Positions 45,271-53,552 of a stretch of 64,000 bases of DNA are shown one piece after another (the stretch's first letter is position 1; each line of letters opens with the position of its first letter). Source of the DNA: an uncultured Flammeovirgaceae bacterium (GTDB taxonomy: Bacteria > Bacteroidota > Bacteroidia > Cytophagales > Cyclobacteriaceae); assembly GCA_937883755.1 (NCBI GenBank), contig CAKZYA010000025.1, positions 94,523 through 158,522 of the forward strand, written 5' to 3'. The notes beneath the pieces are model-generated. The model had not been told where the DNA came from and ran no database searches. It was given only the letters and a program-made list of their open reading frames with translations. Position numbers and translations under genes: made by a program.

Positions 45271-48200
45271 TTAGTTTTTGTAATACGCTTCAGTAGTATT
45301 AAGAATAGTATTGGCAACCCGAGCTAGAGCGGCTACCTCCGTAGTGGGTAACTCCTGAGAAGGAGCCCGATGCCCAACTGTCAGGTAAGCTGATGCCCGT
45401 CCTTGGTTTTCTTGAAAGTACGCTAACTCTTCTTGGTATTGCCCAATCAGCAGTTGAAACTCCCGTTCGGTGGGCTCTCGGCTGGTCAGTAGCTGGAAGG
45501 CCTGTCGGGTTGCCTCCCGCACATCGCCCTGAGCTTCGTTTAGCATACTCTCTGCTAATGCACGACAGCCCTCAATCATTTGCTCATCATTTAGCAACAC
45601 CAACGCCTGCAATGGAGTACTACTTCGTTGGCGGCGTACCTGACATTCGCCTCGGCTAGAGGCATCAAAAACTAACATGCTGGGTGGTGGCATATTGCGT
45701 TTCCAGAAGGTGTAAATGCTGCGTCGATAGAGGCCATCTTCGTAGTCAATATTATAACCGGGGAAGAAGGGGTGGGAAGTAGTTTCCTTCCATAGTCCCG
45801 GTGGCTGATAAGGATAAGTAGAAGGACCGCCGATAGTAGGATCAAGCAGACCGCTAGCTGCCAAAACATTATCCCGTACCATTTCGGCAGAGCGACGGTA
45901 ACGAGGTGCTCGGGCGAGTAAGACATTATCCGGGTCAGTTTCCTGCAATTCAGGACGGATTTTAGATGATTGACGATAAGTAGCTGAAAGTACCATTTGC
46001 CGGATAAGCTGCTTTACGTCCCAGCCATTTTGTTGGAAGTCGACAGCTAGCCAGTCCAGCAGTTTTGGATGGGATGGTAATGCACCTTGATTCCCAAAGT
46101 CTTCTACTGTTTCTACTAAACCTCGCCCGAACATCAGATACCACATCTGATTCACCGCTACCCGAGCGGTTAGCGGATGATCGGGATGAATCAGCCATTG
46201 ACCTAGCCCTAAGCGATTGCGCGGAAGCTCTTCTGGCCAGGATAGTAGCGAAGTAGGAACGTCTCGCTTAACAACTTCGCCGTGGGCATCGTACACGCCA
46301 CGTTCCAGAATATAGGTTTGACGTTCGTTTTCCCAATCACCCATTACCATAATCTCCTGTACGGTATCAATGGTAGCAACCTCTTTCAAGCGCAAATCTC
46401 GCAGTTTGGCTCGTTCGCTTTTTAGTTGAGAATCTACAAACAAATCGTAGAAATGATCTAGTTCTACGGATTGTTGGCTTAGGGCTTCTTTAAAAGCAGT
46501 TTTGCCTTGATCGGGGTTGTATAAATATTTGGCTACCAGACTACCTGCTTCCCGATTCAGAATACGCACCTCATCAAGTAATCCTCCAGTAAAGTCTTGA
46601 TCGTAGTGACGATTGCCAATAATTAGTCCTCGGTAATGGGCGTAAACAGTGGCTCGGGTATCCAGATAAGGTTTAGTAGACCGATATAGATAATCGCGTC
46701 TAATTTTCGGTCTAATTTCCTCGCCATTTCGGTATATCCGCATTCCCTTTGCCTTACTGGAGCCATCGTAGGTCCAGACGTAGTGTACCCACTGGTTAAG
46801 CGGTAATGCTTCGGGGTCACGAATGTCTAATGACTGGTAGGGGTGAGCGTGGTTCAAACGGAAGTGGGTGCGGGAGCTATCCAGCATAATGTCCCAGCCC
46901 CGATAACCCTGTATGCGGTTATTACCGTTGTACATGACGTGAGCTTCCGCAAATTCTTCGGGAATATTGATCCAGAAACTCACCGTAAATGGATCGGTAC
47001 GCTCGAAGATCGAGGGTTTACCATCGGCTACGTATTGTCCCGAGGCGTTACTGCGAATGGCTTTACCTTTAATTCCCTCGGAAGTGGTAATGTCGCCACC
47101 GTAAATAGGCAAAGCATTTCCTCTGACTGCATCCCGATCTTTTCCGTCGGCCATTTGGTCGAAAGTCAGATGGGTGACAGTGGTTTGGCGGACGGCTTGC
47201 TCCAGGACAGTTGCATTGGTTTGTCGGGATTGCCACTGCTGTACCGCACCAGTATTTTGCTCAGCTAGTTTCTTTAGATCGGTTTGCTTCTGATCAATCT
47301 GCTTTAAGAGGTATTCGCGAATCTTTTTTGTTTCTCCGTCCGGTAAAGCCATAACTGGGCCAGCATTCATCGCCAGTTCGTTAGGAATTTCCTGACCATT
47401 TTCTATAGCATTAAAACCAAAAATACCGTCGCCCCGCTCAATGGTTGAATTGAAAAAACTGAAAAACTGAAAGTAGTCTTTCTGAGAAATAGGGTCGTAC
47501 TTATGATCGTGACAGCGGGCACAGGCCAGAGTCAATCCCATAAAAGCCGCCCCCAAAGTATTCGTCCGGTCGGCCACGTATTCTACCCGAAACTCCTCGG
47601 GAATAATACCTCCTTCCGAGTTCTGTTTATGATTACGATTAAAAGCAGTAGCGAGAATTTGTTCTTCCGTAGCATTTGGTAATTGATCACCGCCAACCTG
47701 CCATAAAATGAATTTATCATACGGAAGATTACGGTTGTAGGCATCAATCACCCAATCGCGATAAGGCCAAAAGGTATGATGAAAATCATCGAGGTAGCCT
47801 TCTGAATCGGCGAAGCGGGCTACGTCTAGCCAATGTGCTGCCATGCGCTCTCCGTAAGCTGGCAAAGCCATTAAGCTGTCTACCAATCGTTCATAGTAAT
47901 CAGGACGTTGATCGCCCATTAACCACTCCAAATCCTTCAGCGAAGGAGGCAGTCCAGTTAGGTCAAAATACAATCGCCGGATAAGTTGTTCGCGATCGGC
48001 TTCCGGGGAAGGTTTAATATTATTTTGTGCTAGTCTTTCCGCTACAAAGTAATCAATTGTATTGACGGCCCAGTCACCTCCAGTTTCGGGTACTTCGGGT
48101 TGATCTGGCTTGGTAAAGGCCCAGTGGGGTTTATATTCAGCTCCCTGCTCAATCCACTTCACCAGTATGGCTTTTTCGCGGTGAGTAAGTTTTAGGTTAG

Positions 48201-48537
48201 ATTCAGGCGGGGGCATCACCGTTTCTGGATCGTCAGAAAAAAGGCGTTTCACCAGTTCGCTCCGGTGGGCTTTACCAGGGACAATCGCCTGCTCGCCACT
48301 TTCTAGTACCGCATACGCCAAAGTATCATCACTCAGGCTTAGTCCAGCTTCTACCGCAGCTTTATCGGGTCCGTGGCAAGCAAAGCAACGATCGGATAAA
48401 ATTGGTTTAACGTGAAAGTTATAGTCAATCTCTTTCGGTAGTGTTTTATAAATTTCTGCTACCTCATTGGGCATATCTGGTTTGCAACCGAATACATAAA
48501 AGGCGAGAATTAGGAAAACGAAAGGCTGAAATCGCAT
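45271..48537 (-). CDS. PSD1/DUF1549/DUF1553 cytochrome lipoprotein with LamG domain, copy B
   Basis: The 1088-residue protein has a lipobox (YVFGC at 14-18), the heme motif CFACHGPDK (Cys51, Cys54, His55), and MPPPESNLKLTHREKAILVKWIEQGAEYKPHW, as in copy A. DUF1549 follows (LYFDLTGLPPSLKDLEWL), a LamG domain in the middle (FTVSFWINIPEEF, WVHYVWTYDGSSKAKG), and DUF1553 at the end (RRQRSSTPLQALVLLNDEQMIEGCRALAE). The LamG region is the most divergent part relative to copy A, suggesting different ligand preference. The gene leads the minus-strand cluster that runs to 38670 and is divergent from the PL8 lyase gene, so the 48538-48746 gap probably contains promoters for both. Confidence 0.92.
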   Translation of the reverse strand: MRFQPFVFLILAFYVFGCKPDMPNEVAEIYKTLPKEIDYNFHVKPILSDRCFACHGPDKAAVEAGLSLSDDTLAYAVLESGEQAIVPGKAHRSELVKRLFSDDPETVMPPPESNLKLTHREKAILVKWIEQGAEYKPHWAFTKPDQPEVPETGGDWAVNTIDYFVAERLAQNNIKPSPEADREQLIRRLYFDLTGLPPSLKDLEWLMGDQRPDYYERLVDSLMALPAYGERMAAHWLDVARFADSEGYLDDFHHTFWPYRDWVIDAYNRNLPYDKFILWQVGGDQLPNATEEQILATAFNRNHKQNSEGGIIPEEFRVEYVADRTNTLGAAFMGLTLACARCHDHKYDPISQKDYFQFFSFFNSTIERGDGIFGFNAIENGQEIPNELAMNAGPVMALPDGETKKIREYLLKQIDQKQTDLKKLAEQNTGAVQQWQSRQTNATVLEQAVRQTTVTHLTFDQMADGKDRDAVRGNALPIYGGDITTSEGIKGKAIRSNASGQYVADGKPSIFERTDPFTVSFWINIPEEFAEAHVMYNGNNRIQGYRGWDIMLDSSRTHFRLNHAHPYQSLDIRDPEALPLNQWVHYVWTYDGSSKAKGMRIYRNGEEIRPKIRRDYLYRSTKPYLDTRATVYAHYRGLIIGNRHYDQDFTGGLLDEVRILNREAGSLVAKYLYNPDQGKTAFKEALSQQSVELDHFYDLFVDSQLKSERAKLRDLRLKEVATIDTVQEIMVMGDWENERQTYILERGVYDAHGEVVKRDVPTSLLSWPEELPRNRLGLGQWLIHPDHPLTARVAVNQMWYLMFGRGLVETVEDFGNQGALPSHPKLLDWLAVDFQQNGWDVKQLIRQMVLSATYRQSSKIRPELQETDPDNVLLARAPRYRRSAEMVRDNVLAASGLLDPTIGGPSTYPYQPPGLWKETTSHPFFPGYNIDYEDGLYRRSIYTFWKRNMPPPSMLVFDASSRGECQVRRQRSSTPLQALVLLNDEQMIEGCRALAESMLNEAQGDVREATRQAFQLLTSREPTEREFQLLIGQYQEELAYFQENQGRASAYLTVGHRAPSQELPTTEVAALARVANTILNTTEAYYKN

Positions 48538-48746
48538 AGACTGATGTTTTGATTTTCTTAGGTAGAAGGTAAAAAAATTATATCTTCATATTAGACTTGA
48601 CAGCATAGAAAAGTAATTCATTCTCCGACTGAATTACAGGATTTTAGGTACGAAATATAATAAATTTCGCTTAGAATAGCATCCGGGCGACTGTTATACT
48701 TTCGGCTTATCTGACTAGCTTTATAGTCACAACCTTACTATCAATC

Positions 48747-50849
48747 ATGAAGATATTTGCTGCTTGCCAGGTTCGCCTAGGAGTTTTTCTTCTTTTTCTG
48801 TCCTCTCACGTCATCGCCCAATCTGACTCGGCGGAGATCGAGCTTTTGAGGCAGAGACTTATTGACGATGCACTGGTAGAAAAAGGCTTTTTGAACCGTA
48901 CTAGTCAGTACCTGGTATCTGATCTTGAAAATGCTGCTGATCATCTGCGTAGTCTTCAGGCTGATGGCAGTTGGTCGGATATCGATTATCAGGATCGAGA
49001 TAACAGTTGGAGCCCACTCCAAGCACTTACCCGTATTCTGATATTGACCTATGCCTACAGCAATCCTACCAACAAACTATACCATGACACAAAAGTGCTA
49101 TCCGGAGTAGAACGTGCTTTAGAATACTGGTATCAGGTAAATCCGACTTGTAAAAACTGGTACAAAAACGAAATAGCTAAACAGTTCTACTTCAATGTAA
49201 TTGCCCTGCTGCTTCAGAGTGAAATTTCGGAAGAGTTGTTGCAAAACATGATTCGTGACCTAACACCCACTCCTCGAATGACAGGCTCTAATCGGACATT
49301 GCTGTCTATTTCGGTGCTATACCGGGGTGTACTGGAAAGGAACCCGGAGCGGATTGCTGATGGAGTTGCCGGAGTGATGCAGCCGATACAGATTACGAAC
49401 AATGAGGGAATACAGCCGGATTTCAGTTTTCACCAACACGGGGCATTTTTGTACAACGGCGGCTACGGAAGTAATTTTTTACGAGAAAGCATCTGGCTCG
49501 CATCTATCGTGGAAGGTACGCAGTTTGCTTTTACGGATACTCACCTCAAAACACTACGAGATTATTATCTGAAAGGAACCCGGTGGATGATCTTCCGTCA
49601 CTTATTTGATTATAATGTGCGTGGACGGCAGGTAGGGCGATCGAGTGGTTTTGCCCCGGGAGCAAAACAGCTTATCCCCCAGTTAAACAACTTTATAAAA
49701 GCTGACCCAACCCATGCAGAGCTATATCAGGAATCTAAGCAGCGAATCTTGGCAAAACAGCCACAGGCAATCGCTGGTAATCGTCACTTCTGGCGTTCTG
49801 ACTATATGGTGCACCATCGCGATAACTACTTCACTTCGCTAAAGATGTGCTCTAAGCGAACGGTGGGTATGGAAATGGATATCAATACCGAAAACCTCTA
49901 CGGCTACTACTTGCCGTTTGGATTGACCTACATTTATCGGCGAGGTGATGAATATCAAGATGTTTTTCCAGTTTGGGATTGGGCTTGCCTACCCGGGGTC
50001 ACTAGCCCACACCATGAATTCAGCAGTAAAGGGCGGTCTTCTCAAGATGTAGCTTTTGTAGGCGGAGTAAGCGATAGTACTTACGCCGTTTCGACCATGC
50101 AACTAGATGTAAAAAATACGCAAGCGAAGAAATCTTGGTTCTGGTTTGATAAGGAATGGGTAGCTCTGGGAGCAGGCATTCAGTCAAAAAACGATCACCC
50201 GATTGTCACCGGAGTCAACCAAGCCCGATTAGTTGGGGATGTTTTCGTCGATGGAAACCATTTTTCCAGTGGAAATAAAACGCTAGAAAATCCAGGTTGG
50301 GTGTGGCACGACAGTATCGGCTACGTATTTCCGAAGACGGAAATAATGAAGTTGCGTACCGGAGAGCGGGAAGAGCAATTGCAAAAGATTTTCAAGTTGG
50401 GTGCTGACTCAATTTATCGTTCTGATCTATTTTCGTTATGGCTTGAGCACGGGCTACAACCTGAGAATGAAACTTACGAATATGCAGTAGTGACTAACTG
50501 TGATCCCGAAGAATTGGCGGTTTACGCAGATGACTTACCCTATCAGGTTCTTTCCAATACTCCTCAAATACAAGCAGTGAGCCATTCTGATTTGAGAATC
50601 ACCGGTATTGTTTTCCACGAAAAAGGAAGAATTTCTTTAGCTGATGGACTAACCGTATTAGTAGACAAACCTTGCCTGCTGCTAGTCAACCAGATTGAAA
50701 ACACAATTACTGTTAGTGATCCTACTGCCCGTTTAAAGCAGGTAGAAATTAAGGTAAACACTGCTTCTAGCCGTAGGGTTACTCAAAAAATAAAACTTCC
50801 TCAGGATCAACTGGCTGGTAGTAGCATAACGGTCAAATTGGGAGGTTAG
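48747..50849 (+). CDS. PL8-family polysaccharide lyase, chondroitin-AC type
   Basis: The 700-residue enzyme has a signal peptide (1-24, cut after VIA) and the helical toroid plus beta-sandwich layout of PL8. Its length equals that of the Flavobacterium heparinum chondroitinase AC. Catalytic residues can be placed with a constant offset of +6 to that enzyme: His231 and Tyr240 in FHQHGAFLYNGGYGSNF, and Arg294 and Arg298 in GRQVGRSSG. An Asn at 182 (TGSNRT) sits near the expected neutralising position. The enzyme should cleave chondroitin sulfate or hyaluronan by beta-elimination outside the cell or in the periplasm. It has no SusCD or sulfatase neighbours in the strict sense. Confidence 0.93.
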   Translation: MKIFAACQVRLGVFLLFLSSHVIAQSDSAEIELLRQRLIDDALVEKGFLNRTSQYLVSDLENAADHLRSLQADGSWSDIDYQDRDNSWSPLQALTRILILTYAYSNPTNKLYHDTKVLSGVERALEYWYQVNPTCKNWYKNEIAKQFYFNVIALLLQSEISEELLQNMIRDLTPTPRMTGSNRTLLSISVLYRGVLERNPERIADGVAGVMQPIQITNNEGIQPDFSFHQHGAFLYNGGYGSNFLRESIWLASIVEGTQFAFTDTHLKTLRDYYLKGTRWMIFRHLFDYNVRGRQVGRSSGFAPGAKQLIPQLNNFIKADPTHAELYQESKQRILAKQPQAIAGNRHFWRSDYMVHHRDNYFTSLKMCSKRTVGMEMDINTENLYGYYLPFGLTYIYRRGDEYQDVFPVWDWACLPGVTSPHHEFSSKGRSSQDVAFVGGVSDSTYAVSTMQLDVKNTQAKKSWFWFDKEWVALGAGIQSKNDHPIVTGVNQARLVGDVFVDGNHFSSGNKTLENPGWVWHDSIGYVFPKTEIMKLRTGEREEQLQKIFKLGADSIYRSDLFSLWLEHGLQPENETYEYAVVTNCDPEELAVYADDLPYQVLSNTPQIQAVSHSDLRITGIVFHEKGRISLADGLTVLVDKPCLLLVNQIENTITVSDPTARLKQVEIKVNTASSRRVTQKIKLPQDQLAGSSITVKLGG

Positions 50850-50868
50850 GCTATTCTATAAAAGCTAG

Positions 50869-51429
50869 TCAACCGTTGTACTGACTCATAGTACGCTCAA
50901 TGCCAATAGTACAAAAAGCAAGAATCATTTCACCAGCTCGATCCATAATTTCGGGTAATCGATCCAACTCTTCCCGAGGAAATTGACTTAGCACATATTC
51001 TACTTGCTGACCTTTGTGAAAGTCGTTGCCCACTCCCATTCGTAAGCGGGCGTAATTTTGCCCTCCGGTAAGCTGCTCAATATTTTTCAATCCATTGTGA
51101 CCAGCACTTGACCCCTTGGCTCGCATTCTAAGTGTTCCGAAAGGTAAAGCAATATCATCAGTAAGCACCAGCAATCTTTCTTTCGGAATTTTTAATTCTT
51201 GCAGCCAGTAATTCAATGCTTTGCCACTCAGGTTCATAAAAGTTGTCGGTTTCACTAAGTGCAATGTCCGGCCTTTGTGCTTCATCTCAGTAACTTCAGC
51301 TAGGCGGCTCACTTCAAAAGCTGATTGGTGCTGATCGGCTAGTCGGTCTAGCGTTAGAAAGCCGATATTGTGGCGGGTGAGTTCATACTCTGGACCAGGA
51401 TTACCTAGCCCTACGATCAGGTATTTCAT
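50869..51429 (-). CDS. pth: Peptidyl-tRNA hydrolase
   Basis: The 186-residue enzyme releases stalled peptides from peptidyl-tRNA. All family markers are seen: LIVGLGNPGPEYELTRHN with Asn10 and the catalytic base His20, KPTTFMNLSG with Asn66, the TDDIALPFG acidic block, and GSSAGHNGLKNI. The ATG at 51429 is chosen over an upstream TTG two codons earlier. A strong intrinsic terminator ends only a few bases before this start codon (51433-51466), so expression from the upstream rplY promoter is probably attenuated. The order prs-rplY-pth is common in Bacteroidota and other bacteria. Confidence 0.96.
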   Translation of the reverse strand: MKYLIVGLGNPGPEYELTRHNIGFLTLDRLADQHQSAFEVSRLAEVTEMKHKGRTLHLVKPTTFMNLSGKALNYWLQELKIPKERLLVLTDDIALPFGTLRMRAKGSSAGHNGLKNIEQLTGGQNYARLRMGVGNDFHKGQQVEYVLSQFPREELDRLPEIMDRAGEMILAFCTIGIERTMSQYNG

Positions 51430-51432
51430 AAG

Positions 51433-51466
51433 CAAAAAAAATCCTGTTCTGATGAAAGAACAGGAT
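51433..51466 (-). terminator. Strong intrinsic terminator between rplY and pth
   Basis: On the minus strand ATCCTGTTCT pairs perfectly over 10 bp with AGAACAGGAT and is followed by eight T. The T-run ends about four bases before the pth start codon, and the AGG in the right arm is the only Shine-Dalgarno-like element for pth. Confidence 0.88.
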
Positions 51467-51489
51467 CATAATCAAAAGTTGACGAAAAT

Positions 51490-52104
51490 TTAAGCTTCAG
51501 CCGCCTCTTCGGTTTCAGCTTCACCTTCTTCTCCCTCTTCATCATCCGATTTACCGCGTAGGGCGCGAGGAATTTCAATAACAGCTACTGAAATAGCATC
51601 ACTGTCTAAAACCTCATAATTCCCTGTTGGAACATCTTTTACTTTGACAGACTTGCCAAAATCCAGATCGGTTACATCTACCTCAATATAATCAGGCATA
51701 TCTTTAGGTAGAGCCTTCAGACGTAAGAAGTGGCGCTTGTGCATCAATTTCCCTCCTTTAGAAACTCCTTTAGCATTTCCACTTAACTGTACTGGAATAT
51801 CCATTTTTACTGGTTTCCCTGCGTGCAATTCTAGGAAATCAGCATGCATAATCATTTCATTCACCGGATGGAACTGAATATCCTGTAAGATACAGCGTTT
51901 TTCCACTCCTTCAATGTTTAGTATCACAAAATGAGCTTGGTCAGTATATACCAATGGACGAAAAAGGATCATGGGAGCGTAGAAGTGGACTTGCTCGTCT
52001 CCACCGTATAGTACACAGGGAACGTTCCCTTCTTCACGTAATTGCTTTGATTCCTTTTTGCCGAGATTTGCTCTTTGATACCCTATAATCTCTAACGTTT
52101 TCAT
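51490..52104 (-). CDS. rplY: 50S ribosomal protein L25 (CTC/TL5 form)
   Basis: The 204-residue protein has the N-terminal L25 domain (IIGYQRANLGKKESKQLREEGNVPCVLYGG), which binds 5S rRNA, and the C-terminal TL5/CTC domain (PVNEMIMHADFLEL, KDMPDYIEVDVTDLDFGKSVKVKDVP), then a very acidic tail (SDDEEGEEGEAETEEAAEA). This long form is usual in Bacteroidota. The gene follows prs by 10 bases and is separated from pth by a terminator. Regulation by autogenous binding is known for some L25 proteins, not shown here. Confidence 0.96.
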   Translation of the reverse strand: MKTLEIIGYQRANLGKKESKQLREEGNVPCVLYGGDEQVHFYAPMILFRPLVYTDQAHFVILNIEGVEKRCILQDIQFHPVNEMIMHADFLELHAGKPVKMDIPVQLSGNAKGVSKGGKLMHKRHFLRLKALPKDMPDYIEVDVTDLDFGKSVKVKDVPTGNYEVLDSDAISVAVIEIPRALRGKSDDEEGEEGEAETEEAAEA

Positions 52105-52114
52105 AATTGGTTAA

Positions 52115-53056
52115 TTAAAATCTGGATTGAGAAATAAATAAAGGACTAATTGATTCGTATTTATGAATTTTCTTGATTGCGTTAGCAAATAGCTCCGCCA
52201 CGGTTAAAACCTTGATTTTAGAGCATTCCTGCTTTAGTGGAATAGTATCTGTTACAACCAATTCTTCTAATGCAGAGTTCTCTATATTCTCATAAGCCGG
52301 ACCAGAAAGTACAGCGTGGGTAGCAATAGCTCGCACCGATTGGGCTCCGTTTTCCTTGAGTACAGTGGCTGCTTTACATAGTGTACCAGCCGTATCTACC
52401 AAATCATCTACGATTACCACATCTTTCCCGTACACATCTCCGATTACTTGCATCTCGGCCACTTCGTTGGCTCGTTTGCGGTGTTTGTCACAAATCACCA
52501 TATCGGTATGAAAATACTGAGCAAAGTTACGAGTACGTTTCACCCCCCCTACGTCAGGAGAGGCAAAAATCAGATTATCTTGAGGAATTTGCTTCAGGTA
52601 TGGTACGAAAATGATGCTTCCGCTAAAGTGATCAACAGGGAAATCGAAAAATCCCTGAATTTGCCCAGCGTGCAGGTCGCAAGTCATAAGACGATTGGGG
52701 GAAGCGGCGGAGAAGAGGTTGGCTACCAGTTTGGCACCAATAGCTACTCGAGGCTTATCTTTGCGATCTTGACGAGCGTAGCCGAAATAAGGTACTACTG
52801 CAGTCACGTACTTGGCACTTGCCCGCCTAGCAGCGTCAATCATAAGTAATAGCTCCATTAGATTGTCGGTAGGAGCAAAAGTAGATTGTACTAGAAAAAC
52901 ATCACACCCTCGTACAGACTCACTAAAGTGAGTAGATAACTCACCATCGCTAAACCGCTCAATGTTGACCTCTCCAAGGGTTTTACCGTAAGTATGGGCA
53001 ATTTTAGAGGCAAGGTACTGGGTGACCGACCCGGAGAAGATTTTTACGGTAGCCAT
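52115..53056 (-). CDS. prs: Ribose-phosphate pyrophosphokinase
   Basis: The 313-residue enzyme makes PRPP from ribose 5-phosphate and ATP, feeding purine, pyrimidine, histidine and NAD synthesis. Seen are the flexible-loop and binding motifs GYARQDRKDKPRVAIGAKLVA, CDLHAGQIQGFFDFPVDH and the PRPP loop VVIVDDLVDTAGTL. Length and motifs are those of class I enzymes. It leads the prs-rplY-pth set, 84 bases below the tRNA-Gln gene on the same strand, with a hairpin at 53093-53114 between them. Confidence 0.97.
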   Translation of the reverse strand: MATVKIFSGSVTQYLASKIAHTYGKTLGEVNIERFSDGELSTHFSESVRGCDVFLVQSTFAPTDNLMELLLMIDAARRASAKYVTAVVPYFGYARQDRKDKPRVAIGAKLVANLFSAASPNRLMTCDLHAGQIQGFFDFPVDHFSGSIIFVPYLKQIPQDNLIFASPDVGGVKRTRNFAQYFHTDMVICDKHRKRANEVAEMQVIGDVYGKDVVIVDDLVDTAGTLCKAATVLKENGAQSVRAIATHAVLSGPAYENIENSALEELVVTDTIPLKQECSKIKVLTVAELFANAIKKIHKYESISPLFISQSRF

Positions 53057-53092
53057 AGAAAAGTTTCTCTAGTAAACAGCTATAAACACCAA

Positions 53093-53114
53093 TCCCGATT
53101 CGCTGGAATCGGGA
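53093..53114 (-). terminator. Hairpin between tRNA-Gln and prs
   Basis: TCCCGATT, a six-base loop and AATCGGGA give an 8-bp stem. On the minus strand it is followed by TTGGTGTTTATA, a weak T-tract. It may trim or terminate the tRNA transcript, or partly insulate prs. Confidence 0.5.
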
Positions 53115-53140
53115 CGGTCGCCGTGCGATTAAATAGTAAG

Positions 53141-53211
53141 TTGTCCGGCAAGGACTCGAACCCTGAATAAAGGCACCAAAAACCTCTGTGTTACCATTAC
53201 ACCACCGGACA
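53141..53211 (-). tRNA. tRNA-Gln (anticodon UUG)
   Basis: A 71-nucleotide cloverleaf can be drawn on the minus strand: acceptor TGTCCGG/CCGGACA (7 bp) with discriminator A, D-arm GTGT/ACAC, anticodon stem GAGGT/GCCTT around the loop TTTTGGT with anticodon TTG, and T-arm CAGGG/CCTTG around TTCGAGT. No CCA is encoded. A promoter-like pair upstream (53225-53256) supports independent expression. Confidence 0.93.
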
Positions 53212-53224
53212 AGCAATTGGGGTA

Positions 53225-53256
53225 CAAATGTAGAATATTATGCATACAAAGCCAAA
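53225..53256 (-). promoter_or_regulatory. Putative promoter of tRNA-Gln
   Basis: On the minus strand TTTG (53256-53253) lies 20 bases before TACATTTG (53232-53225), an exact TAnnTTTG match. The predicted transcription start is a few bases before the mature tRNA 5' end at 53211. The remainder of the gap to 53552 is AT-rich and shows no gene. Confidence 0.55.
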
Positions 53257-53552
53257 AAATGATTTGTTCATTTTGTGAGATATTTTTCGCTAGTGGATTG
53301 GTGTTTTGCCAATGAAATTTGCAAAATAGAAATGATAGATTCTGTTATTTTAAGTTACACTTTGGTATATAAGTTGTACTTATTCATCAGGTAATTTCAT
53401 CCGTAGACTACTTTTCTTTTCTGGATTAGAAAGAAAAACAGTATAATTATAATTTTTCTAATTCATAAATTTATTTTTCCAATATATTTAATGTATATTT
53501 ACAGAAAAATATTACATTGTAATAAATCATTAATTAAATTACTGTTTTTGAT

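Noticed and set aside
46843..47268. 141-codon frame opposite PSD1 copy B
   Set aside because: Shadow frame; the minus strand carries clear DUF1549 and LamG coding sequence here.
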